DNA of 5,462 bases, from NCBI GenBank assembly GCA_012837565.1, contig DUQY01000280.1, forward strand, positions 1-5,462, read 5' to 3'. The notes under the pieces were generated by a model. It made no database searches. It was not told the DNA's origin and worked only from the letters and a program-made list of their open reading frames with translations. Each line of letters starts with the position of its first letter. Position 1 is the first letter of the stretch. Of the stretch, positions 1-5,462 are shown one piece after another. Position numbers and translations under genes: made by a program. The stretch is from Bacteroidales bacterium (GTDB taxonomy: Bacteria; Bacteroidota; Bacteroidia; Bacteroidales; P3).

Positions 1-1735
1 AGTGAGTGTGTAACAAGTGATGTGATAGTTCTCCACAAGGTTCACCCAACCAATCTTTGTATAATGCTTGTATGAAAGGGTTTTCGTGCGATTTACGAAT
101 TGGCTTTCCTGCGTCTTCACGGTAAATTGCTTCGTGACGTTTTCTGATTATATCAAAGTTTCCGTGATGGAATGGTTGCCCTGCTCCACCAATACATCCT
201 CCTGGACAAGCCATAACTTCTATTGCATGGAAATTAGTCTTTCCTGCTCTTACCTCATCAAGAAGTTGGCGTGCATTTGCAAGTCCGTGAGCAATTCCAA
301 TATTGATTGGTGTTCCATCGAAGTCAACTGTTGCTGATCTAATTCCGTCTAGGCCACGTAATTCTTTAAAGTCTACTTTCTCAAGTGTTTTTCCTGTGAA
401 TATTTCGTAAGCCGTACGGGTAGCTGCCTCAATAACTCCTCCTGTTGCTCCAAAGATAACTCCTGCACCGGTTGATGCTCCTAATGGTTGGTCAAAATCT
501 TCTTCCTCAAGAGAAGCGAAGTCAATATTAAATTGTCTTACTAATTCTGCTAGTTCACGAGTTGTTAGTGCGTAGTCAACATCTGGGTTGCCATCTACTT
601 TAAATTCGTCTCTTTGACATTCAAATTTCTTAGCAACGCAAGGCATAATTGAAACAACAACCATATCTTCACGCTTGATGCCAAGTTCCTTGGTCCAATA
701 GTTCTTTGCTACGGCTCCAAACATTTGTTGTGGACTCTTAGCTGTGGATGGAACATCTAGCATATCTGGGTAGTTATATTCAAAGAAATTAACCCATCCC
801 GGACAACATGATGTTAGGATAGGAAGTTTAACAGTCTTATCTCCCTTAGTAAATCTTGCGATACGGTCTAATAGTTCTGTTCCTTCTTCCATAATTGTAA
901 GGTCGGCTGCAAAGTCGGTATCGAATACATAGTCAAATCCAATAGCTCTAAGAACTGCTGCCATCTTACCAGTTACGATTGAACCTGGTTCCATGCCAAA
1001 TTCTTCACCAAGTGCAACACGAACCGCAGGAGCTGTTTGAACAACTACTGTTTTTGTTGGGTCAGAGATTGCTGTGATTACTTGACGTGTTTGATCCACT
1101 TCACTTAATGCACCAACTGGACATGCTGCAATACATTGTCCGCAATACGTACAAGGACTCTTAACAAGGTCTTGCTCATATGCTGTTGCTACTACTGCTT
1201 CAAATCCTCTGTTGATTGCAGATAATGCACCAACTGTTTGCCATACATTACATACGGTTTCACATCTACGGCACATAATACATTTATCTATGTCACGGAT
1301 AATTGCTGGTGACATATCCATTCTATATGTTGATTGTGCTCCTTGGTATGGTATTTCTCTAATTCCAAGACGTTGTGCTAGTGATTGTAGTTCGCATTTT
1401 CCACTCTTAGAACATACTAAACAATCAGCAGGGTGGTCAGAAAGAATAAGTTCAACAACTGTCCTACGAGCATTTACTACTCTTAAACTATGTGTCTTTA
1501 TATTCATTCCCTCCAGTGCCTCTGTTGCACAAGCTGGAGCTAAATTTCTTCTTCCCTCAATCTCTACTACACAAACACGACAACCACCAGGGCGGTTCTC
1601 AAGGTTAACTCCGTCAAGTTCGTAATAACAAAGAGTAGGGATATCAATGCCTATTTCACGAGCTATCTTAAGGATAGTTTTTCCTTTTTCAGCTTGTACA
1701 GGCTTATTATCTATAATTATATTTATCATTTCCAT
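1..1735 (-). CDS. hndD: [FeFe] hydrogenase catalytic subunit HndD/HydA (group A, partial at C-terminus)
   Basis: This is the catalytic subunit of a cytoplasmic multimeric [FeFe] hydrogenase, which interconverts protons plus electrons and H2. I translated 578 codons with no stop; the reading frame runs off the left edge. Family members are usually about 580-590 residues, so only a short tail should be missing. Domains in order: N-terminal [2Fe-2S] ferredoxin domain (Cys36, 52, 55, 69); His-ligated [4Fe-4S] site (His101, Cys105, 108, 114); two [4Fe-4S] clusters (Cys152, 155, 158, 162 and Cys195, 198, 201, 205); then the H-cluster domain. All three H-cluster signatures are present: TSCCPGW (Cys310 as proton relay, Cys311 as ligand), MPCVAKKFE (Cys366) and MACPGGCIGGAGQP (Cys510, Cys514). 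The start at 1735 lies 32 bases after the hndC stop and has only a weak purine-rich ribosome site (AGAGAAG); an in-frame ATG at 1729 is an alternative. The hndBC neighbours favour an NAD(P)-linked, probably bifurcating enzyme, which is an inference from context. Confidence 0.96.
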   Translation of the reverse strand, partial: MEMINIIIDNKPVQAEKGKTILKIAREIGIDIPTLCYYELDGVNLENRPGGCRVCVVEIEGRRNLAPACATEALEGMNIKTHSLRVVNARRTVVELILSDHPADCLVCSKSGKCELQSLAQRLGIREIPYQGAQSTYRMDMSPAIIRDIDKCIMCRRCETVCNVWQTVGALSAINRGFEAVVATAYEQDLVKSPCTYCGQCIAACPVGALSEVDQTRQVITAISDPTKTVVVQTAPAVRVALGEEFGMEPGSIVTGKMAAVLRAIGFDYVFDTDFAADLTIMEEGTELLDRIARFTKGDKTVKLPILTSCCPGWVNFFEYNYPDMLDVPSTAKSPQQMFGAVAKNYWTKELGIKREDMVVVSIMPCVAKKFECQRDEFKVDGNPDVDYALTTRELAELVRQFNIDFASLEEEDFDQPLGASTGAGVIFGATGGVIEAATRTAYEIFTGKTLEKVDFKELRGLDGIRSATVDFDGTPINIGIAHGLANARQLLDEVRAGKTNFHAIEVMACPGGCIGGAGQPFHHGNFDIIRKRHEAIYREDAGKPIRKSHENPFIQALYKDWLGEPCGELSHHLLHTH

Positions 1736-1767
1736 TTCTGTCTTCTCTTTTATAGTAAACAAATCAA

Positions 1768-3561
1768 TTATTGTATGCTAATTGCATTGAACTTACATTT
1801 TTCAATACAAGCACCACACTTGATACAAAGTTCTGTGTCAATGAAATGAGGCATTTTCTTTTCGCCTTGAATTGCATTAACAGGACAGTTTCTTGCACAA
1901 GCAGTACAACCAACACATTGTACAGGGTCAATAATATATTGCATTAGTGATTTACACACTCCTGCCCTACATTTTTTGTCCTTTATGTGTTCTACGTATT
2001 CGTCATAGAAGTTTTCTATGGTTGAAATAACAGGGTTTGGTGATGTTTGTCCTAATCCACAAAGAGCAGTATCTTTAATTACTCGTCCAAGATTGCGAAG
2101 TGTATCTAAGTCTTCCATTGTTCCGTTACCCTTGGTAATTTTCTCAAGGATTTCGTATAGACGTTTGTTTCCTACACGGCATGGTGTACATTTACCACAA
2201 GATTCCTCTACTGTAAATTCTAGGTAGAACTTAGCAATAGCAACCATACAAGAGGTGTCATCCATAACAACCATTCCTCCTGAACCCATCATTGAGCCAG
2301 CAGCAATAAGGTTATCATAGTCAATTGGAGTGTCTAAGTGTTTTTTGGTTAGACATCCACCTGAAGGACCTCCTGTTTGAACAGCCTTAAACTCTCTTCC
2401 ACCTTTTATTCCTCCACCAATTTCGTAGATAATTTCTCTTAAAGTAATTCCCATTGGAACTTCAATAAGACCTACGTTATTGATTTGTCCTGCAAGAGCG
2501 AAAACTTTTGTACCCTTAGACTTTGGAGTACCAATTTTACCAAACCAATCAGCACCTTTGTTAATAATGATTGGAATGTTTGCGTATGTTTCAACGTTGT
2601 TAACGTTAGTTGGCTTGTTATTATAGCCCGATTCTGCTGGGAATGGTGGTTTGAAGGTTGGTTCTCCACGATTTCCTTCCATTGAATGGATAAGAGCAGT
2701 TTCTTCTCCGCAAACGAAAGCACCTGCTCCGTAGCGTAGCTCAACATCAAAATCAAATCCAGATCCTAATATATCTTTTCCTAATAAGCCATATTCACGT
2801 GCCTGTCCTATTGCAGTTAAAAGACGATTAATTGCAAGTGGGTATTCAGCACGAATATAAATTAAACCTTTGGTTGCGTTGATAGCATAACCATTAATGG
2901 TCATTGCTTCTAAAACAGTATGTGGGTCACCCTCAAGAATTGAACGGTCCATAAAAGCACCTGGGTCACCTTCGTCAGCATTACAAACTACATATTTTTG
3001 ATCAGCGTCGTGCTTTGCAGCTATTTCCCATTTAAGTCCTGTTGGGAAACCACCACCACCACGTCCACGAAGACCAGATAGTTTGATTTCATTTATCACT
3101 TGCTCAGGAGTCATCTCTCCCAAACATTTTGCCAGTGCAGTGTAGCCATCTGCTCCAACATATTCTTCAATATTTTGTGGGTCTATGAATCCGCAGTTAC
3201 GTAAAGCAATACGTAATTGTTTTTTGTAGAATCCCATATGTTTTGAATCCGCAACATGTTGTTTGTTTTCAGGGTCAGTATAAAGTAAACGAGTTACTTT
3301 TCTTCCCTTGATAACGTGTTCTTCAATAATGTCAGTTGCATCTTCTGGTTTAACTTCTGTGTAGAATGTGTTATCTGGCATTATCTTAACAATAGGACCT
3401 TTTTCGCAAAAGCCAAAACATCCTGTAAGAATAACCTGAATTTCATTTTCTAAACCTTTGTCCTTGAGAACGCTCTTTAAATTAGCAGCAATCTCTTGGC
3501 TCTTTGATGCATTACAGCCTGTACCTCCACAAACTAGTAAGTGCATTTTAAATTTAGCCAT
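1768..3561 (-). CDS. hndC: NuoF-like flavin/NAD(P)-binding hydrogenase subunit HndC/HydB
   Basis: This 597-residue subunit should exchange electrons with NAD(H) or NADP(H) through FMN and pass them through iron-sulphur clusters to the hydrogenase subunit. An N-terminal thioredoxin-like [2Fe-2S] domain has Cys11, 16, 48 and 52. The NuoF-like core follows, with the glycine-rich nucleotide loop GLRGRGGGGFPTG (163-175), NADEGDPGAF (194-203) and the flavin motif GAGAFVCGEETAL (278-290). The NuoF-type [4Fe-4S] site is ESCGKCTPC (Cys455, 458, 461) plus Cys501. A C-terminal 2x[4Fe-4S] ferredoxin domain has Cys549, 552, 555, 559 and Cys579, 582, 585, 589. This architecture and length are those of HndC/HydB in HndABCD and HydABC complexes; ordinary complex I NuoF lacks both added ends. 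Between core and ferredoxin lies a Cys531/Cys536 pair (KKCRAGVC) that may bind a metal. The ATG at 3561 is supported by AGGAGG eight bases upstream. Cofactor preference (NAD or NADP) cannot be read with confidence. Confidence 0.97.
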   Translation of the reverse strand: MAKFKMHLLVCGGTGCNASKSQEIAANLKSVLKDKGLENEIQVILTGCFGFCEKGPIVKIMPDNTFYTEVKPEDATDIIEEHVIKGRKVTRLLYTDPENKQHVADSKHMGFYKKQLRIALRNCGFIDPQNIEEYVGADGYTALAKCLGEMTPEQVINEIKLSGLRGRGGGGFPTGLKWEIAAKHDADQKYVVCNADEGDPGAFMDRSILEGDPHTVLEAMTINGYAINATKGLIYIRAEYPLAINRLLTAIGQAREYGLLGKDILGSGFDFDVELRYGAGAFVCGEETALIHSMEGNRGEPTFKPPFPAESGYNNKPTNVNNVETYANIPIIINKGADWFGKIGTPKSKGTKVFALAGQINNVGLIEVPMGITLREIIYEIGGGIKGGREFKAVQTGGPSGGCLTKKHLDTPIDYDNLIAAGSMMGSGGMVVMDDTSCMVAIAKFYLEFTVEESCGKCTPCRVGNKRLYEILEKITKGNGTMEDLDTLRNLGRVIKDTALCGLGQTSPNPVISTIENFYDEYVEHIKDKKCRAGVCKSLMQYIIDPVQCVGCTACARNCPVNAIQGEKKMPHFIDTELCIKCGACIEKCKFNAISIQ

Positions 3562-3569
3562 ATATTTTC

Positions 3570-3575
3570 CCTCCT
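3570..3575 (-). promoter_or_regulatory. Ribosome binding site of hndC
   Basis: AGGAGG on the minus strand, eight bases before the hndC ATG. It fixes the start at 3561. Such a perfect Shine-Dalgarno is unusual for Bacteroidetes, which mostly start translation without one. Confidence 0.85.
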
Positions 3576-3598
3576 AAAGTTGATTGAATAATTAGGTA

Positions 3599-3991
3599 TT
3601 ATTTATTAATTGTTTGATAGTTTACTGGAATTATACCATCAACTAACTCACCATCTCTGATATACTTCTCAATGATTTCGTCTGCTTTCTTAAGGTCTAC
3701 ATAACCAAAAACAATTGGTTCTTTTCCTGGAAGCGTTACCTCAATTGTTGGTTCTGCATGGCAATATCCCATACAACCAGTTTGAGTAAATACTACATCC
3801 ATGCCTCTTTTCTCAGTCTCAACCATCATGTAGTCCATCACTTGCTTTGCACCTGCGGCAATACCACAAGTAGCCATAGCAACTTTAACATGAGCTAATC
3901 CCTCTGCATTTCCTTTTTGTCGAGTATCAATTTTGTCTTGAATACTTTGTTTCATTGCCTTTAAATCGGCTAACGATTTGATTTTTGTCAT
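3599..3991 (-). CDS. hndB: Thioredoxin-like [2Fe-2S] hydrogenase subunit HndB
   Basis: This 130-residue protein matches the small HndB subunit of NAD(P)-linked [FeFe] hydrogenases, a thioredoxin-like [2Fe-2S] protein thought to relay electrons in the complex. The N-terminus (about 1-30) is charged and probably helical. The ferredoxin-like fold runs from about residue 34 to 115, with ATCGIAAGA (Cys42) and QTGCMGYCHAEP (Cys73, Cys77). The position five residues after Cys42, where NuoE-like proteins carry a second Cys, is Ala47, so only three cysteine ligands are visible; to my recollection this CGIAAGA form is usual for HndB, not damage. It is the first gene of the operon, with 37 bases to hndC. 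The start is firm: AAGGAGG stands nine bases before the ATG. It is not a stand-alone NuoE/HndA, because it lacks the N-terminal helical bundle and is shorter. Confidence 0.93.
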   Translation of the reverse strand: MTKIKSLADLKAMKQSIQDKIDTRQKGNAEGLAHVKVAMATCGIAAGAKQVMDYMMVETEKRGMDVVFTQTGCMGYCHAEPTIEVTLPGKEPIVFGYVDLKKADEIIEKYIRDGELVDGIIPVNYQTINK

Positions 3992-4000
3992 CTTTTGAAA

Positions 4001-4007
4001 CCTCCTT
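4001..4007 (-). promoter_or_regulatory. Ribosome binding site of hndB
   Basis: AAGGAGG on the minus strand, nine bases before the hndB ATG at 3991. It is a full-strength Shine-Dalgarno that fixes the start, and it contrasts with the A-rich leader without such a site at the divergent gene starting at 4616. Confidence 0.85.
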
Positions 4008-4042
4008 ATTTTGTTTAAATTAAATTTACCCTTATATCTTTA

Positions 4043-4058
4043 TTGACAGAACGGTCAA
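4043..4058 (-). promoter_or_regulatory. Palindrome TTGAC-N6-GTCAA in the hnd leader, candidate operator or hairpin
   Basis: A perfect 5-bp inverted repeat, TTGAC and GTCAA, flanks the six bases CGTTCT (minus-strand reading). It lies about 15 bases downstream of the promoter -7 box, so it would fall inside the first 10-25 bases of the transcript. The half-site spacing resembles operators of dimeric regulators such as the Crp/Fnr family, and a repressor bound here would block early transcription. It could instead be a short RNA hairpin at the 5' end of the message. It does not match the Rex consensus (TTGTTAA...TTAACAA). The function is inferred from position and symmetry only. Confidence 0.4.
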
Positions 4059-4072
4059 ATAAAAATATGATG

Positions 4073-4104
4073 CAAAGATATATCTTATTTATTGAACTCT
4101 CAAA
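4073..4104 (-). promoter_or_regulatory. Bacteroidetes-type promoter of the hndBCD operon
   Basis: On the minus strand the -33 box TTTG (4101-4104) is followed by exactly 20 bases and then TATCTTTG (4073-4080), a full match to the Bacteroidetes -7 consensus TAnnTTTG. Transcription should begin near 4067, giving a leader of about 75 bases before hndB. Both boxes match and the spacing is right, and the orientation fits the operon. The promoter sits directly before hndB, which makes hndB the first gene of the transcript. Confidence 0.75.
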
Positions 4105-4615
4105 CCTTTAAAAGAAAAACTTTTATATTTCTTTTGTGACTAAAGTTTTATAGAACAAGAGCAAGATTATTTTCAAAAGGGAACATATCAGAAAGATAAT
4201 GAAACAAAGGGAATTGTTAATAGGAAATACATTATAAGTCCTCTTAAATTATTCACTCCTTCACCTTAAATAAATAGCCGTTTTTCATTATTTTTTACTT
4301 TTCTTAATCATTAGTATATAAAGTTTACTTTCTTTGCAAGATTAAAATCTAGCTTGATTAAATAGTTACGAAAAAACATAGACTTTTATTCAATGATAAG
4401 AACAGAAAAAATTATAACAACTTAATATTATTTTACTAAAATAACACCCATACAGCAAAACTACTTTAGTTATTTTCTTTGGTTTCTTTAATAAGATTTC
4501 TTGGTTAGAGACACAACTATGTGCCATAAAACCAAAATATTTTATTTGTTAAATAATTGATTTTAAGCTTTAATATAGGACAAAGAATAAAAACATCACC
4601 ACTATCAAAGAATAA
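4105..4615. other. AT-rich intergenic spacer without a recognisable gene
   Basis: About 510 bases between the hnd promoter and the divergent DUF3575 locus. The stretch is strongly AT-rich with frequent stops in all frames, and I recognise no coding region, tRNA, structured RNA or terminator. It should contain the promoter of the plus-strand gene at 4616. The best candidate I find is a weak one: TTTG at 4545-4548 followed 22 bases later by TAATATAG at 4571-4578, which matches TAnnTTTG poorly. The size and composition would also suit decayed DNA of an older mobile-element insertion, but no remnant can be identified. Confidence 0.5.
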
Positions 4616-4860
4616 ATGAAACTATTTAGATGTATATTGATACTACTCTTTATTCCAATAGTTATGAACGCTAAAAGCAATACTTATAAAGTTAAAGAAG
4701 CTGTTGATTATTTCCATGCTTACGATTACACTTCCCATATTATAATGTAGAAGAAAGTTATGATATGGGTGCGGGAACAAAAGATAGAAGAAGCAGTTAT
4801 TTCTCAAAACGTTATAAACCAAACAGAAAAAGGAGATCAAGTAACATTGACAAAAAAACC
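4616..4860 (+). pseudogene. Broken 5' part of the DUF3575 gene: signal peptide and linker with stop and frameshift
   Basis: From the ATG at 4616 a typical lipid-exported start is read, MKLFRCILILLFIPIVMNAKS: a basic N-terminus, a hydrophobic core and a short polar end, as in a Sec signal peptide. The frame continues about 23 residues and meets TAG at 4748. After that stop the same frame stays open and protein-like (KIEEAVISQNVINQ, then TEKGDQVTLTKK) up to a run of seven A at 4852-4858, where it must shift by one base to join the intact domain at 4861. One more A in the run would give a smooth TKKTFAIKTN join. An alternative is that 4738-4780 is coded in the other frame (YYNVEESYDMGAGTK), which would need three frame changes instead. 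Either way at least two lesions separate the signal peptide from the domain. No Shine-Dalgarno precedes the ATG. Sequencing error could explain the A-run lesion. Confidence 0.65.
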
Positions 4861-5394
4861 TTTGCAATCAAAACCAATCTTGTTTACTCAGCAGCCCTAA
4901 CTCCTAACCTTGCTGTTGAAATCCCTATCAAAGAACATTTCTCAGCCGAAGCCTCCACAACCTATAATGCTTGGGATCTGGAAGACAACATAAAATGGAA
5001 GAACCTAACCCTAACGGCAGAGTTTCGCTACTGGCCAAAGAAGAATATGGAAGGACAGTTCTTCGGAATAAACGCTAACTGGGCTAAATACAATATTGGA
5101 GGAATCAAGATGCCATATTTCGCAGATGCAATTTATTATAGGTACGATGGCTGGATGAGTGGCGTTGGATTATCATACGGCTATATGTTTAACCTCTCGA
5201 GAAGCTGGAGCTTTGAGGCCAATATAGGAGTTGGACTAAGCTATACCTCCTACGACAAATACCTACATCCAGTTTGTGGAGCATACTGGGGGAGTTATAA
5301 GAATATTCTTTTTATGCCAACAAAAATTGGGCTAAGCTTAGTCTATAAAATGCAGAATTCAAGTCTTAAATGCAACTTTTCCTTCTGTTGTTAA
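4765..5394 (+). CDS. DUF3575 family outer-membrane-type protein (open part of a damaged gene)
   Basis: An open frame of 209 codons contains a nearly complete DUF3575 domain, a family common in Bacteroidetes and thought to form a small outer-membrane beta-barrel of unknown function. The domain starts at residue 33 with FAIKTNLVYSAALTPNLAVE, continues through FRYWPKKNMEGQFFGINANW, YNIGG, and the glycine/aromatic strands GVGLSYGYMF and ANIGVGLSYTSYDKY, and ends with MPTKIGLSLVYK. Alternating hydrophobic residues and many Tyr, Trp and Gly fit barrel strands. Residues 1-32 are rich in Lys, Arg and Ser and look like out-of-frame reading; the true N-terminus with its signal peptide begins at 4616 in another frame. 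Residues 197-209 (QNSSLKCNFSFCC) are coded by the adjoining IS30 element, so the native tail is replaced. With the start at 4765 the protein has no signal peptide and probably cannot reach the outer membrane, so the locus is likely a pseudogene unless slippage rescues it. Confidence 0.75.
   Translation: MGAGTKDRRSSYFSKRYKPNRKRRSSNIDKKTFAIKTNLVYSAALTPNLAVEIPIKEHFSAEASTTYNAWDLEDNIKWKNLTLTAEFRYWPKKNMEGQFFGINANWAKYNIGGIKMPYFADAIYYRYDGWMSGVGLSYGYMFNLSRSWSFEANIGVGLSYTSYDKYLHPVCGAYWGSYKNILFMPTKIGLSLVYKMQNSSLKCNFSFCC
4852..4858 (+). other. A7 run at the frame change, a possible slippage site
   Basis: Seven A lie between the upstream frame (ACA AAA AAA CCT) and the DUF3575 frame (ACC TTT GCA). Read from the upstream frame the run is A_AAA_AAA, the layout of a -1 slippery heptamer, and one backward slip leads exactly into the domain. 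Polymerase slippage would do the same. A plain one-base deletion from A8 is the simplest explanation, since a stop at 4748 already interrupts the upstream frame. Confidence 0.45.
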
Positions 5395-5462
5395 TAATTT
5401 ATTTAATTGTTCCAGAGGTGATAAATAGCCAAATCTTTTACGAGGTCTGTTGTTTAATTTAT
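5351..5462 (-). mobile_element. Right-hand end of an IS30-family insertion sequence (continues beyond window)
   Basis: The transposase 3' end and its flank occupy the right edge. The outer boundary is placed near 5351 because DUF3575-like coding ends at about 5350 and the AT-rich sequence from about 5351 to 5380 (starting TGCAGAATTCAAGTC) is where the terminal inverted repeat of an IS30 element would lie, overlapping the transposase stop. The partner repeat and the target duplication are outside the window, so the exact edge is uncertain. Confidence 0.6.
5359..5462 (-). CDS. IS30-family transposase, C-terminal fragment (partial at window edge)
   Basis: The minus strand codes 33 residues before a TGA at 5359-5361; the rest of the gene lies beyond the right edge. 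The peptide begins KLNNRPRKRFGYLSPLEQL and ends with TTEGKVAFKT. The NNRPRKRFGYLSP block is the well-known C-terminal signature of DDE transposases of the IS30 family (general form LNxRPRKxLGxxxPxE), located just after the catalytic Glu region. Elements of this kind move by cut- or copy-type transposition within the cell. The stop lies only a few bases from the presumed element end, as is usual in this family. Whether the whole transposase is intact cannot be judged. Confidence 0.85.
   Translation of the reverse strand, partial: KLNNRPRKRFGYLSPLEQLNKLLTTEGKVAFKT

Noticed and set aside
179..208. GGAGQP instead of GGGGQP in the third H-cluster motif of HndD
   Set aside because: All cysteine ligands are kept and small-residue changes at this position occur in the family, so there is no sign of an inactive or novel enzyme.
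68..337. Open frame of 89 codons on the plus strand, Cys- and Ser-rich
   Set aside because: It is antisense to the H-cluster L3 region of hndD and is explained by that gene's codon pattern.
1212..1625. Open frame of 137 codons on the plus strand
   Set aside because: It lies antisense to the [2Fe-2S] and [4Fe-4S] domains of hndD, whose motifs are unmistakable; the plus-strand peptide resembles no protein family.
4456..4463. TAGTTTTG on the minus strand, matching the -7 consensus TAnnTTTG
   Set aside because: No TTTG lies at the proper upstream distance (about 4484-4487), and the site is far from hndB, which already has a complete promoter.
4438..4476. Inverted repeat AAAATAAC ... GTTATTTT with a 23-base loop
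   Set aside because: Only eight AT-rich pairs in an AT-rich spacer with a long loop; expected by chance and lacking a terminator T-run.
4643..4867. Open frame of 74 codons on the minus strand opposite the DUF3575 5' region
   Set aside because: Low-complexity Phe/Leu/Tyr-rich reading of AT-rich DNA, overlapping a better signal peptide on the plus strand, with no ribosome site.

Overview
The window looks like a piece of a Bacteroidetes (probably Bacteroidales) chromosome from an anaerobic, fermentative bacterium. Three things point there: a Bacteroidetes-type promoter (TTTG, 20 bp, TATCTTTG), a DUF3575-family outer-membrane protein gene, and the end of an IS30-family transposase, set in very AT-rich spacer DNA. 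The species cannot be named from this sequence alone.

Positions 1-3991 (minus strand) hold an operon for an electron-bifurcating-type [FeFe] hydrogenase, read in the order hndB-hndC-hndD. HndB is a small thioredoxin-like [2Fe-2S] protein. HndC is the NuoF-like flavin/NAD(P)-binding subunit with extra iron-sulphur domains. HndD is the catalytic hydrogenase with the H-cluster; its last few residues lie beyond the left edge. Gaps between genes are only 37 and 32 bases, so one transcript is likely. Electrons would pass between NAD(P)H at the HndC flavin, probably ferredoxin, and the H-cluster of HndD, where protons are reduced to H2 (or H2 is oxidised). The NuoE-like subunit HndA, which normally completes this complex, is not found between the promoter and hndB.

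Positions 3992-4104 form the operon control region: a strong Shine-Dalgarno, a short palindrome TTGAC-N6-GTCAA placed just downstream of the expected transcription start, and the promoter itself. Positions 4105-4615 are AT-rich spacer in which I see no gene.

Positions 4616-5394 (plus strand, divergent from the operon) hold a DUF3575-family gene that appears broken. A signal peptide-like start at 4616 is separated from the intact DUF3575 domain by an in-frame stop and at least one frameshift, the clearest one at a run of seven A. Its 3' end runs into the end of an IS30-family element, whose transposase (minus strand) ends at 5359 and continues past the right edge.

The best candidates for a second look are the palindrome in the hydrogenase leader, the lack of an adjacent HndA, the contrast between strong Shine-Dalgarno sites in the operon and none at the neighbouring gene, and the multiply damaged DUF3575 locus. 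I see no clear evidence of a wholly new system.
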